A stretch of 64,000 bases of DNA, taken from the NCBI RefSeq assembly GCF_030824455.1, contig NZ_JAVBXR010000122.1:1-64000 (forward strand). The letters are read 5' to 3'. A program made the translations under genes and the position numbers. Positions 45,456 to 55,200 of the stretch are shown one piece after another; the stretch's first letter is position 1, and every line of letters starts with the position of its first letter. The notes below the pieces were generated by a model. The model was not told the DNA's origin and searched no databases. It worked only from the letters and a program-made list of their open reading frames with translations. The DNA is from Desulfobulbus sp. (lineage in GTDB: Bacteria; Desulfobacterota; Desulfobulbia; Desulfobulbales; Desulfobulbaceae).

Positions 45456-48400
45456 ATGACCACGAACATTCTCCCTGCGCAGTGGTCGCTTTGGCTCCTC
45501 GCCTTGACCCTTTGGGGCCTGGTCTTTGCCGGGCAGGGGTGGGCTGAGCAGCGTCAGCCCAACATCCTTATCCTCAACTCCTATCATCAAGGCGAGAACT
45601 GGTCGGACAACGAAATTGCCGGCATTCTCAGTGCATTGCGGACGCGGCGCCCGCATCTGGTTCCCAGAATTGAGTTGATTGACGCCAAACGTTTTCCGAC
45701 GCCCGCGCATCTCGACTTTTTCAAGGGCTATCTGGTGCACAAGTATCACGGCCGCACCTTTGACCTGATCATCGCCCTCGACAATCCTGCCCTCGACCTG
45801 CTGGTCGGCAACGCAAACGACCTCTTTCCGGAAACGCCGGTCGTCTTTGCCGGCATCAACGGCTATCGTCCCGCAATGATTGCCGGCAGGAAAAAGGTCA
45901 CCGGCGTGGTCCAGCGGCTGGATGCGGCCGGCACGCTCGAAATGGCGCTCTCCATGCATCCCGGGGCGGCAAAGGTATTGGTGATCCACGACTATACCGC
46001 CAGCGGCCTTGCGGTTCGGCAGGAAACCGAACAGTCCCTGGCCCGCTTTGCGGACAAAGTAGAGCTGCGTTACGCATCCGATGGTCCAGTCGAGACGCTG
46101 AGCCAAGAACTGCGAGCAATGCCGCCCAATGGACTCGTGCTGCTGTTGACCTATGTCACCGACAAGGCTGGGCGCACCTTTACCCGGGAGGAAAGCGCGC
46201 GGCTGATTGCATCTGTCAGCCCGGCGCCGGTTTACACGGTGCATGCAACTGACCTCGGTTTTGGCGTTGTAGGCGGTTTGCTGCTGGAGGGGCAGGAGCA
46301 CGGTCGACAAGCCGCCGACCTTGCTCTCCGCGTGCTTGGTGGGGCAGATTCTGAGCACACGGCGATAGAAGAAAGTCGCTCTCGATGCATGATTGATTAC
46401 ACTGTCGCAACCAAACTGCAGATCACTGAACGTCTCTGGCCCGATAGCGCCCTTGTCGTCAACCGCCCGATCTCCTTTTGGAATCGCCACCGCAGTGCGC
46501 TCATCCCATCGTTTGCGGCTATTCTCGTGCTGACGGCGCTTTCGTTGCTGCTTTGGGTCACGGTGATTCGATTGCGGCGCACCAAGCAGACCATACACAA
46601 AAGCGAAGAGAAATACCGCGTGCTTTTCTCTAACATTCCCCTTGGGATCACAGTGACCAATCGTTTGGGGAAAATAATCGAAACCAACGATATGGCCGCC
46701 AAACTTTTGGGCCTTTCCAAGGAGGATCACGAGGCGCGGACTCTCGACAGCACGGAATGGCGCATAATCCGCCCAGACGGCACCCCGATGCCGGTTGACG
46801 AATATGCCGGCATGCGGGCGTTGCACGAGAACGCTCTGATTGAACATGTCGAAATGGGCATTGTGAGGCCAAACGCTGAAACCATCTGGCTCAGTGTGGC
46901 GGCCGCTCCGCTTCATCTCGAAGACTATGGGGTCATGGTTATTTACAGCGACGTCAGCGAGCGGAAACAGGCCGAGAAAGCCCTCCTCCGCAAAGATGCC
47001 TTGCTGGGAGCGATGCTGCGCAACCTGCCTTTCGACTTTTGGGCGCGCGACGCCAACCAGCGCATCCTCATGCAAAGCGACGAGTCCGTCAATTTGTGGG
47101 GCGACCTGGCGGCAGACACAGCTTCATTGCAGCAGTTTGACGCTAAAACCCTGGAACAAGGGGCTGCCAACAATCGCCGCGTCCTTGCGGGGGAGATCAT
47201 CTCAGAAGAGTGCGCCCTCGTTACTAAGCATGGCGATTTGCGAGAGTTTCATCACATTTTGGCGCCGATCCGCGAGGGGACGGAAATACTAGGCGTCCTC
47301 GGGATCAACATCGACATCACTGAACACAAGCAGATTTTGGAAGAAGTGCGCAGATCAAACGAACTGCTCTCCTCGTTCATCAAGCACTCGCCTATTTACG
47401 CCTATATCAAGGAGGTCGTACCTTTTGAAAGTCGCGTTTTGAAAGCCAGTGACAATTTCCAGGAGATGATCGGCGTACCGGGGTCTCAAATTGCTGGAAA
47501 AACCATGGAGGAGCTTTTTCCAGCCGAATTCGCGGCGAAAATTACCGCTGACGACTGGTTGGTCGTTTCCCGTGGCGAGATTCTCCATCAGGATGAGGAA
47601 TTGAATGGCCGCTGCTATACAACGTTTAAATTTCCCATTCCGATCGGAAGGAAAAGCTATTTAGCCGGGTATACAATAGACCTCACCGAGCGCAGGCGAG
47701 CGGCAGAGGAAAAAAGCAAACTGGAAGTCCAATTGGCCCAAGCCCAAAAAATGGAGTCGGTGGGGCGTCTTGCGGGAGGCGTGGCCCACGCTTCAACAAC
47801 ATGCTCGGCGTGATTCTGGGGCAGACCGAGTTGACTATGAGTCGGCTGGAACCCACCCATCCCCTTTTTGCCAGTTTGCAGAACATTCATAACGCCGCCG
47901 AACGGTCCGCCGACCTGACCAAGCAACTCCTGGCGTTCGCTCGCAAGCAGACGGTTGTCCCCAAAATGCTCGACTTGAACGAGATCGTGGAAGGCATGCT
48001 GAGCATGCTGCGACGGCTCATCAGCGAGGACATCAATCTGGTTTGGTTGCCGGGGAGGAATCTTGGGGCGATCAAAATGGACCCGTCGCAGATCGACCAG
48101 ATCCTGGTGAATCTGTGCGTCAACGCCCGAGACGCCATCAGCGAGGCAGGCGTTCTCACCATTGAGACCGGGACCGCAGTCTTCGACGAGGCCTACTGCG
48201 CCGCACATCCAGGCTTTTTTCCTGGCGAGTATGTGCTGTTGGCGCTCGGCGACAATGGCTCTGGCATGGACGCGGAGACGATTTCGCACCTGTTCGAACC
48301 CTTTTTCACCACCAAGGACTTTGGCAAAGGGACTGGCCTGGGATTGGCCACGGTTTACGGCATCGTTCGGCAGAATAACGGTTTCATCGATGTCGACAGC

Positions 48401-48898
48401 GCGCCGGGCCAGGGAACGACCTTTAGGGTCTATCTTCCCCGCCATGAGATCCAGGCAGAGCGGACGGCTCAAACGGATGCGGTGGAACTGCTCGCGGGCG
48501 GCCGCGAAACCCTTTTATTGGTGGAAGACGAGCCCATGATCCTCGAGATGACCAAGGAGATGCTCGAAGGCCAGGGCTATGCCGTCCTGCCCGTTGCCGC
48601 GCCGAACGAGGCCATCCGTTTGAGTCAGGAACATGCCGGCAAGATTGATCTGCTGATCACCGACGTGGTGATGCCCGAGATGAACGGCCGGGATCTCGCG
48701 GCGCAGTTGTTGTTGCTCCGCCCTGACCTGCAATTGCTTTTCATGTCCGGCTACACCGCCGACGTCATCGCCCAGCATGGCGTGCTTGAGGAGGGCGTTC
48801 ACTTTATCCAGAAACCCTTTTCTCTCAAGAACCTGTCCGCCAAGGTGCGGGCAGTTCTGGATGCGGGAACGATGGAGAAGAGACGCACACCCAATTAA
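45456..48898 (+). pseudogene. Hybrid sensor kinase (ABC-substrate-binding, PAS, HisKA, HATPase, receiver), frameshifted at the H-box
   Basis: Two frames together encode one kinase. The first (45456-47813) has a signal segment, a periplasmic ABC-type substrate-binding domain beginning NILILNSYHQGENW, a membrane helix near residue 350 and PAS domains. It reaches the phosphoacceptor region GRLAGGVAH, then runs into a stop. The second frame resumes FNNMLGVILGQTEL from 47792 and contains the ATPase boxes and a receiver domain with ITDVVMPEMNG. Deletion of one base between 47790 and 47791 (CACGCTTC where CACGACTTC is expected) explains the break. The product would stop just after the active histidine, so the gene is broken unless this is a sequencing error. 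Confidence 0.85.
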
Positions 48899-48964
48899 AT
48901 CAACCAAGCGCCGAAAATCTCATCGCGGTGCATCCATGCTGCGTCGTTTAACCGGCAGTTTCTC

Positions 48965-49139
48965 TGTTATTCCATTTCCAAAGCAAGCGAAGCATGATGC
49001 ACAGCGCAAAACATCGCCGACGAAGGAGTGTCATATTCGAACGAAGTGAGAAATCTCGTGCCATAATGAGATTTCTCCTCGCTGTGCTCGTCGAAATGAC
49101 CAACAGGATTATTTCACTTTTGAAATGGAAATGGAATTA
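48965..49139 (-). repeat. Dispersed palindromic repeat, copy 2
   Basis: The central palindrome spans about 49030-49100, with arms around GTGAGAAATCTCG and GAGATTTCTCCTCGCTG. It is flanked by TTATTCCATTTCC at 48967 and its inverted counterpart (AAATGGAAATGGAAT) near 49121-49137. Copy 1 at 37861-37983 shares the flank and the palindrome in opposite orientation. It sits between the frameshifted kinase and the convergent pldA. Confidence 0.7.
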
Positions 49140-50156
49140 CAGCCAATCCGTCAACGACAATCCCACCCCCACCCGATTCACGTACTGATCGTAGTCGATC
49201 AGGCTTTCGCCGTAGCCGTTGTAATACTGCACATAACCGCGCAGATAGGGCCAATCCCCCATGGGAAAACTCCAGCTGACCTGGACCGCGCCGCGATGAA
49301 AATCGGATTCAAAGGCATTGCGGGTCATCAGGCTGAAGGTGTGGTCGTCCCATTTGTAGGTGGCGCCCAGCTCGTAATGGCCCATATAGTCGGTGATGTC
49401 TGGGTTGTCGTCGTCGTCCGCGTCTTCCGGGAGGCGGTAATAGGGCGTGGCGCTGAGGCCGAGATCGCCGTATTCGAATACAAAGGTGGCAAAGAGCCGG
49501 TTCCAGCTGCGCGACAGGGCGCTGCTTTGGCCGTTGGATTGGTGGTTGACGCCGAAGGAGTTGCTGGCGTTGACCACGCCCCACAGTTCCCAGCCGGGAT
49601 TGAATTGCACCCACATCTCGGGTTCGTGGTTGGTTTCGCGAAACGGGGCCGATATTTCACTGTTGTAGACCTGCCAGAAGCTGTGGTTGGTGTAGGCGGC
49701 GTACACGTCGGTGGAATCGCCGAACAGGCCCACCACCAAGGGCGTCTTGATGCTGATCTGGAACTGGGCTTCCACCGGATCAAAATCATACTCGCTGTCG
49801 CCGTTGGCCGCGCGGTGGTGTTCAGAATTGTAGCCGTGGGAGTTGTAGGCCAGCGGCAGGATGTAGTTGGGCTTGTGCGGCAGGATGCTAAACGGCCGCA
49901 TCACGTTTTTCTTTTCCGCTTCCAATCGTTTTTCCACCGCTCCTTGCCGCTTGGGCAGACTGCGCTCAACGCCGACCGCGTTCTGCAGGCATTGCCGCCG
50001 CAGATCGCCCACGGTGACGCTGTCGTCGGCTGTGGCCAGCTTGCGCTGCACGCATTGCTCCAACTGATCATCGGCCAGGGCGCGCATAGAAGGCAACAAC
50101 AAAACAGACAGCGCGGCCGATCCGGCTGCAACAAGGGAAACAACAGAGGTTGACAT
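49137..50156 (-). CDS. pldA: Outer-membrane phospholipase A (OMPLA)
   Basis: The protein has 339 residues with a signal peptide ending RALA. The catalytic motif VNHQSNGQSSALSRSWNR contains the His and Ser of the OMPLA triad, and the C-terminal beta-strands alternate aromatic residues up to the final LSLTDWL. OMPLA sits in the outer membrane and hydrolyses phospholipids that reach the outer leaflet. A region before the barrel (residues 29-85) with two or more Cys is longer than in E. coli. The gene is followed by a dispersed repeat. Confidence 0.95.
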   Translation of the reverse strand: MSTSVVSLVAAGSAALSVLLLPSMRALADDQLEQCVQRKLATADDSVTVGDLRRQCLQNAVGVERSLPKRQGAVEKRLEAEKKNVMRPFSILPHKPNYILPLAYNSHGYNSEHHRAANGDSEYDFDPVEAQFQISIKTPLVVGLFGDSTDVYAAYTNHSFWQVYNSEISAPFRETNHEPEMWVQFNPGWELWGVVNASNSFGVNHQSNGQSSALSRSWNRLFATFVFEYGDLGLSATPYYRLPEDADDDDNPDITDYMGHYELGATYKWDDHTFSLMTRNAFESDFHRGAVQVSWSFPMGDWPYLRGYVQYYNGYGESLIDYDQYVNRVGVGLSLTDWL

Positions 50157-50218
50157 GTTTCAATCCAAGGTGGGTAAAGGAAATGAGGTTTGCTTGATCG
50201 CGGGAGACGGTGGGACGG

Positions 50219-50413
50219 TCAGCGGCGGCTGACGTTGCAGGATTGGACCTGGACCAGGATAACGCTCAAGGCCTGAAAAAAGGCCGCGGCTTCGGGGTCG
50301 TCCGGATGCTGCTCGCGCCGCTGTTCGTAGCGGGCAAACAGCTGGGTCAGCACCTGGAAGGATTGATTGTCGTCCATGGAGCCAAGGGCTTCCCAGAGAT
50401 CATTGGTGTTCAT
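50219..50413 (-). CDS. Small conserved-looking protein, 64 residues
   Basis: A helical, acidic protein without signal or membrane segment. It starts MNTNDLWEALGSMDDNQSF and is dominated by two helices with YEQRREQHPDDPEAAAFFQAL in between. It follows the zinc-finger protein by six bases and precedes pldA, on the same strand. Function unknown. The overlap-free, close spacing with its neighbour supports a real gene. Confidence 0.7.
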   Translation of the reverse strand: MNTNDLWEALGSMDDNQSFQVLTQLFARYEQRREQHPDDPEAAAFFQALSVILVQVQSCNVSRR

Positions 50414-50419
50414 ATTTTT

Positions 50420-50629
50420 TTATTCTTTTTCGCTGTATTGCGGAGGTTTCGGCGGTTGTAGCGGTTGCGGCGGGTTTGCGCCGTTGCCGTGTTCGCCTTC
50501 CATCACATAACCCAAGCCGCAGCAGGCCGGGCACTCTTCGCGGGTGATGAAAAAGCGACTCTCGCCCTGAAAAAAACCGATCTCGCCGCTGCCGCCGCAG
50601 GTGTTGCACACTTTTTTCTGCTCGCTCAT
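50420..50629 (-). CDS. Small DnaJ-type zinc-finger protein, 69 residues
   Basis: The protein contains CNTCGGSGEIGFF near the N-terminus and CPACCGLGYV near residue 33, matching one CxxCxGxG pair of the DnaJ cysteine-rich zinc domain. The C-terminus is a Pro/Gln-rich tail. It has no J-domain, so it is a stand-alone zinc ribbon. It lies 27 bases downstream of folD on the same strand and just before another small gene. A role in protein binding is possible but not shown. Confidence 0.78.
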   Translation of the reverse strand: MSEQKKVCNTCGGSGEIGFFQGESRFFITREECPACCGLGYVMEGEHGNGANPPQPLQPPKPPQYSEKE

Positions 50630-50656
50630 GGCGCCGCCGTTGGGTTCAGATCACGG

Positions 50657-51544
50657 TTACACGATCCCCGCCGCCTGTTTGGCCGCCTGCAGGGTGTTTT
50701 TCATCAGCATGGTGATGGTCATCGGGCCGACGCCGCCGGGCACCGGGGTGATGGCGCCGGCCTTGTTGACCACGTCGTCGAAATCAACGTCGCCCGCCAG
50801 GATGGCCTTGCCGCTGGCCGCCTGACCAATGCGGTTGACGCCGACGTCGATAATCACCGCACCTTCCTTGATCTGGTCGGCCTTGATCATCTTGGCCACG
50901 CCGGCGGCCACAATCAGGATGTCGGCCCGGCGGGTGTGGAAATCCATGTCCTTGGTGCGGGTGTGGCAGACGGTGACCGTGGCGTTGCCGCCGGCGCGCT
51001 TCTGCAGCATCAGGTTGGCGATCGGTTTGCCGACGATGTTGGAGCGCCCCACCACCACCACCTCGGCCCCGGAGGTTTCGGTTCCGGAACGCTGCAGCAG
51101 CTCCAGGATGCCGTGCGGGGTGCAGGGCAGAAAGCAGCGCTCGCCCAGCATCATCTTGCCGACGTTGACCGGATGAAAACCGTCGACGTCCTTATCCGGA
51201 TCAATCGCGAACAACACCCTGGCCTCGTTGATGTGACGCGGCAGCGGCAGCTGCACCAGAATGCCGTGGATGGCCGGGTTTCGGTTGTACTGGTCGACAA
51301 TCTCCAGCAGTTCCGCCTCGGTGGTTGCCGCCGGCAAGGTGCGCTGCTCGGAATGGATGCCCAAGTCGTGGGCGGTCTTGTTCTTGGCCGCCACATAGGA
51401 CTGGGAGGCCGGATCTTCGCCGACCAGAATGGTCGCCAGTCCTGGAATAAGCCCGTGGCTGGCTTTGAGGCTCGCCGCTTCGGCGGCGATCTCTTCGCGG
51501 ATGGCCTTGGCTGTTGCTGTGCCGCTGATAATCTGTGCAGGCAT
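50657..51544 (-). CDS. folD: Bifunctional methylenetetrahydrofolate dehydrogenase/cyclohydrolase
   Basis: The protein has 295 residues from the ATG at 51544; ten more codons are open upstream without a better ribosome site. The catalytic lysine lies in SYVAAKNKTAHDLGI and the FolD signatures QLPLPRHIN, VVGRSNIVGKPIANL and PVPGGVGPMTI are all present. It interconverts methylene- and formyl-tetrahydrofolate using NADP. It follows recD2 after about 130 bases on the same strand. Confidence 0.97.
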   Translation of the reverse strand: MPAQIISGTATAKAIREEIAAEAASLKASHGLIPGLATILVGEDPASQSYVAAKNKTAHDLGIHSEQRTLPAATTEAELLEIVDQYNRNPAIHGILVQLPLPRHINEARVLFAIDPDKDVDGFHPVNVGKMMLGERCFLPCTPHGILELLQRSGTETSGAEVVVVGRSNIVGKPIANLMLQKRAGGNATVTVCHTRTKDMDFHTRRADILIVAAGVAKMIKADQIKEGAVIIDVGVNRIGQAASGKAILAGDVDFDDVVNKAGAITPVPGGVGPMTITMLMKNTLQAAKQAAGIV

Positions 51545-51675
51545 GGTTTCCACGTAAAAAAAAGGATCAATCAAAGACCGGGGCTGTGCCCGACGCTGTT
51601 TCAGAGAGCATAACCTAGCACAACGAATGATTTTATCAAGGCGAGACTGGATTCTCCGCCCAGCTTAACCAAAAT

Positions 51676-54186
51676 TTACCTTTCAGCCGATGGCGCGCCA
51701 GCCCCCGCCGACCGATACTCGCGGATCAACAAATCCAGGGCGGTCTGCCGTTTCGAGGTATCCTGATTGCGCACCGCCATGGCCAGGGACTGGCGGCTGC
51801 CGACCAGCACCGCCAGTTTCTTGCCCCGGGTCAGGCCGGTGTAGATCAGGTTGCGAAAGAGCATGCGGAAGTGCTGACTGAGCACCGGAATGATCACCAC
51901 GTCAAACTCCGAACCCTGCGATTTATGAATGGTAATGGCGTAGGCCAGATCCAGCTCGGTGATCTGATCGCGGGTGTATTCCACCCGCCGCTGATCGGGA
52001 AAAAAGGCCACCGCCAGGCTGAGGTTGACGTTGTCGATGGCCTCAATCCGGCCGATGTCGCCGTTGAACACGTTCAATTCGTAGTTGTTGCGGCGGTGGA
52101 TCACCCGGTCGCCAACCCGGAACACCCGCTCGCCGATGCTGATCTGCGCCTTGGTCGGGTCCGGCGGGTTGACGCTCTGCTGCAGCATCAGGTTGAGGCT
52201 GGCTGCGCCCAGGGAGCCGCGAATCATCGGCGTCAGCACCTGAATCTCCGCGCCGGGAAAATACTTGGGCGCCCATTCCTGGTAGAGCTTGCGCACCACG
52301 TCAAGCGCGGTCAGGCCGTAATAGAGCGAGGACCAAGGATGGGTTTTCCTGGCCAGGGCCAGCAGTTCGGTGGCGGCGGAATCGGCGGTGGCCAGGGTTC
52401 CCAGGGATACGTGGCGGAACTGCTCGGGCACGGCGAACTCGTAGACCGGGCTGTTCGCCGAACACTCCGGGGCCGCAGGATCAACCGGCTCATAGGGCGT
52501 TTGCGCAAACAGGGCTTCGCGCGCCTCAATGCCGGCGTAGCGGTTCTTGACCCGGTGGACAAACTGCAGCTGCTGCTGGGTGGCCTCGGCGGAATCGATG
52601 AAAAAACAGTCCGCCTGCTTCCACACCGCCGGCGTTTTAAACGGCGACTCCAGCATGGGCATCTCGCCGCGATTGATCTGATGCGCAGCCTGGATGATGA
52701 CCGACTCCCGGGCCTGGCGGAAAATGGTGGTGAGGCGGAAACAGGGCAGGCAGCCGCAGTTGATCAGATCGCGCAGCACATTGCCCGCGCCCACCGAAGG
52801 CAGCTGGTCGGCGTCGCCAATGAACAGCAAGGCCGTGTCCGGGGCGGTTGCCTTGAGCAGCGAGGCGGTCAGCGAAACATCGAGCATCGAACTCTCGTCG
52901 ATGATCAAAAAATCGGTCTGCAACGGATTTTCTTCGCAGCGCTTGAAGCCGCTGCCCTGGAATTCGAGCAAACGGTGGATGGTCTTGGCCGGCACGCCGA
53001 TCACTTCGCCCATCCGCTGGGCGGCCCGGCCGGTGGGCGCGGTCAGGGTCACGCGCAGGTTCATGGCCAGGAGCAGGGCCACGATCACCTTGGTGGCGGT
53101 GGTTTTGCCGCAACCGGGCCCGCCGGTGAGGATCGAGCAGCGCTGATCCGCCGCCGAACAGACCGCCATGGCCTGTTCCGGGCTCAAGGCCATGGCCTGG
53201 CTTTCGGTGTGGCGGTGCATCCAGGCGGAGACCCGGGCCGGATCAACGCCGCGCACGCCAATCGCCCCGGCCAGTCGTTTGGCCACATAATCTTCGTCGT
53301 AGTAAAGCGATTTGGCGTAATAACAGGGCACAGGCTCGCCGATTTTCATTTCCGGCAGCACCCGCACCCGCAGTTGGTCGTCCCGCTGCATCACCGCCAG
53401 ATGCTCGGGGATGTGTTCCCCTAGCGACAGCTGGAGCAGTTCCTCGACCTGAGTCGTAATCTGCTGGCGACTGAGGTAGCAATGGCCCTGCTCGCGCGAG
53501 GCGGACAGCACATGGCGGATGGCGGCCCGCACCCGCAGATCCGAATCCGGGGCAAAGCCGATGGAGAGCGCCACCCGGTCGGCGGTGAAAAAGCCGATGC
53601 CGTAGAAATCCTGCGCCAGCCGATAGGGATTTTCCTGGACCAAGGCGATCGAGCGGTCGCCGTACTGCTTGTAGATGCGCACCGCAAACAGGGTCGAGAT
53701 GCCGTGCGCCTGGAGAAAGATCATCACCTCACGGATGGCCCGGTGCAGGGTCCAGGCCTCCTTGATCATGGCCAGCTTTTTTTCGGCGATGCCGGGCACG
53801 TCGGCCAGCTCATCGATGGCCTCTTCGAACACGCTCAGGGTGCGGTCGCCGAAGTGCCGGACAATGCGCTTTGCGGTCTGGGGCCCCACCCCTTTGACCA
53901 GGCCCGAGCCAAGGTACTTTTCCAGGGCACCGGCGTCGGCGGGTTTAAGCTCAACGGCGAACCGCGCCTTGAACTGCCGGCCGAATTTCGAATGCTGGGT
54001 CCAGACCCCGGAGAACTCCATGGTCGAGCCGGCAAAGACCCTGGTCTGGTGCACAGTGACCGTTTCCAACTGGCCGTAATTCTGAAAAGGAGCGACCCGG
54101 AGCACCGACCAGCCGCTGGCCTCGTCATGATAGGTGACGCGTTCGACGACACCACGAATTTTTTCTTGAATTTCCGACTGTTCCAA
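51676..54186 (-). CDS. recD2: RecD2-like SF1B DNA helicase
   Basis: The protein has 836 residues. It uses a TTG start at 54186 because no ATG lies nearby; GTG at residue 13 is another possibility. The N-terminal RecD2 extension (EKIRGVVERVTYHDEASGWS) and helix-hairpin-helix region precede the helicase core with LTGGPGCGKTTATKVI, DESSMLDVS, GDADQLPSVGAGNVLRDL and the C-terminal TIHKSQGSEFDVV. RecD2 acts alone, without RecBC, and is a 5'-3' helicase implicated in repair. Confidence 0.95.
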   Translation of the reverse strand: MEQSEIQEKIRGVVERVTYHDEASGWSVLRVAPFQNYGQLETVTVHQTRVFAGSTMEFSGVWTQHSKFGRQFKARFAVELKPADAGALEKYLGSGLVKGVGPQTAKRIVRHFGDRTLSVFEEAIDELADVPGIAEKKLAMIKEAWTLHRAIREVMIFLQAHGISTLFAVRIYKQYGDRSIALVQENPYRLAQDFYGIGFFTADRVALSIGFAPDSDLRVRAAIRHVLSASREQGHCYLSRQQITTQVEELLQLSLGEHIPEHLAVMQRDDQLRVRVLPEMKIGEPVPCYYAKSLYYDEDYVAKRLAGAIGVRGVDPARVSAWMHRHTESQAMALSPEQAMAVCSAADQRCSILTGGPGCGKTTATKVIVALLLAMNLRVTLTAPTGRAAQRMGEVIGVPAKTIHRLLEFQGSGFKRCEENPLQTDFLIIDESSMLDVSLTASLLKATAPDTALLFIGDADQLPSVGAGNVLRDLINCGCLPCFRLTTIFRQARESVIIQAAHQINRGEMPMLESPFKTPAVWKQADCFFIDSAEATQQQLQFVHRVKNRYAGIEAREALFAQTPYEPVDPAAPECSANSPVYEFAVPEQFRHVSLGTLATADSAATELLALARKTHPWSSLYYGLTALDVVRKLYQEWAPKYFPGAEIQVLTPMIRGSLGAASLNLMLQQSVNPPDPTKAQISIGERVFRVGDRVIHRRNNYELNVFNGDIGRIEAIDNVNLSLAVAFFPDQRRVEYTRDQITELDLAYAITIHKSQGSEFDVVIIPVLSQHFRMLFRNLIYTGLTRGKKLAVLVGSRQSLAMAVRNQDTSKRQTALDLLIREYRSAGAGAPSAER

Positions 54187-54217
54187 CCTTTGATGAACCG
54201 GTGTTGAAATTGTTTAC

Positions 54218-54246
54218 TTGTCTGATCGATTCAGTGATGCTATATT
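54218..54246 (+). promoter_or_regulatory. Sigma-70 promoter for the small protein and SleB genes
   Basis: TTGTCT (54218-54223) and TATATT (54241-54246) are separated by exactly 17 bases. Transcription would start near 54252, about 40 bases before the first start codon, which carries an AAGGAG site. The promoter lies between this unit and the divergent recD2 gene. Confidence 0.65.
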
Positions 54247-54292
54247 CTCCCCATTCATACTCCAAAATTGCAATGGGGTAAAGGAGTCATTC

Positions 54293-54526
54293 ATGCAACA
54301 ATTACAGGAAAACGTTATAAAAGTGCCGGCGCAAATCCGCTCCGCTTTTCAGCGGGATGGCAACAACGGCGTGTTGGTCGGATTGACCCCGGATCAGGCG
54401 GTCAAGATTCAACCCCGTGGGGCCGTTCAGGGACGCCCCATGTCGCCCGTCACTTTGCAGGAGGGCATCGAGCAGTTCGCCGCACGCGAACTCCCGACCA
54501 TCCGGGCCGTAGAGGCGGCTGTATAG
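54293..54526 (+). CDS. Small protein of unknown function, 77 residues
   Basis: The ATG at 54293 is preceded by AAGGAG seven bases before it. The protein starts MQQLQENVIKVPAQIRSAF and has no signal peptide or membrane helix. A segment with VLVGLTPDQAVKI and a C-terminal helix are visible but match no family I know. It lies four bases upstream of the SleB-type hydrolase, under the same promoter, so it may act with it, for example as a small partner or an inhibitor. Confidence 0.72.
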   Translation: MQQLQENVIKVPAQIRSAFQRDGNNGVLVGLTPDQAVKIQPRGAVQGRPMSPVTLQEGIEQFAARELPTIRAVEAAV

Positions 54527-54530
54527 CGCT

Positions 54531-54932
54531 ATGCCTCTTGGTTTTGTCGAAAGTCTGCTCTGGTTAAGTCTCAACGTCTACCACGAATCGCGCGGCGAAC
54601 CGGAAATCGGTCAGCTCGCCGTGGCCCACGTCACCCTCAATCGGGCCCTTGAGGACAACAAAAGCATTGTTGACGTCATTCTGGCGCCCAATCAATTCAG
54701 CTGGACCTTTCAGAAAAAATCCTACGTTCCGCTCGAAATCAATCCGCTGCAAGAGAGCCTGCGTGTCGCCCTCAAGGCCATGACCACGCCGGATTTCACC
54801 AGCGGCTCCACCTTCTATCATCATGTGGGCGTCGACCCCAAGTGGACGGTCGGCAAATCCTACATCGGCCAATACGGATCGCATAAGTTTTACCGCGACA
54901 GCAATCCGACGATATCGGCATCTGCCTTTTAA
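54531..54932 (+). CDS. SleB/CwlJ-type cell wall hydrolase
   Basis: The protein has 133 residues and no signal peptide. The SleB domain (Hydrolase_2) is recognised by the opening LNVYHESRGEPEIGQLAVAHV with the catalytic Glu, then NQFSWTF and the C-terminal FYHHVGVDPKW. Such enzymes cut peptidoglycan; small signal-less versions also occur in phages. Its companion is the preceding 77-residue gene. There are no other phage genes nearby. Confidence 0.88.
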   Translation: MPLGFVESLLWLSLNVYHESRGEPEIGQLAVAHVTLNRALEDNKSIVDVILAPNQFSWTFQKKSYVPLEINPLQESLRVALKAMTTPDFTSGSTFYHHVGVDPKWTVGKSYIGQYGSHKFYRDSNPTISASAF

Positions 54933-54986
54933 CGTCTCGGCATTTCTTATCTTTTCCATGTTTTTCCCATTCTGCCTATCCCGGAG

Positions 54987-55015
54987 TTGACAAACGGACC
55001 CATCTCTTTTATAGC
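54987..55015 (+). promoter_or_regulatory. Sigma-70 promoter of the thiamine operon
   Basis: TTGACA (54987-54992) and TATAGC (55010-55015) are separated by 17 bases. The start near 55021 falls exactly at the beginning of the TPP riboswitch. Confidence 0.7.
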
Positions 55016-55021
55016 TTCAAA

Positions 55022-55104
55022 CATCGCGAGGGGTGGCGTAACTAACGCCTGAGATAATACCCATGGAACCTGATCCGGATAATACCGGCGAAGGGAAGCG
55101 GACA
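55022..55104 (+). promoter_or_regulatory. TPP riboswitch (THI element)
   Basis: The conserved blocks of the thiamine pyrophosphate aptamer are present in order: GAGGGGTG, CTGAGA, ATACCC, GGAACCTGATCCGGATAA, then TACCGGCGAAGGGAA. The 3' end of its P1 stem (55097-55101) leads into the expression platform. It precedes thiS and should shut off the whole operon when TPP is high. Confidence 0.95.
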
Positions 55105-55146
55105 AGACACTGATAAACCGGGGCGTACTCCGGTTTTCCGGCCTCA

Positions 55147-55186
55147 AGCCGCTTGCCCTTCCCTGAAAGGACAAGCGGCTTTTTTT
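55147..55186 (+). terminator. Riboswitch expression-platform terminator
   Basis: Arms AGCCGCTTG (55147-55155) and CAAGCGGCT (55172-55180) form a stem followed by seven T's, only 15 bases before thiS. Its left arm can instead pair with the riboswitch 3' end (GGGAAGCGG at 55093-55101), giving a classical antiterminator. TPP binding would free the terminator. Confidence 0.85.
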
Positions 55187-55200
55187 ATTGGGGCAACTGT

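Noticed and set aside
47781-47813. Programmed ribosomal frameshift in the hybrid kinase
   Set aside because: There is no slippery heptamer or downstream structure, and one missing base explains the break exactly.
54531-54932. Prophage region
   Set aside because: The SleB-type hydrolase is the only phage-like gene; there is no integrase, structural gene or attachment-site repeat.
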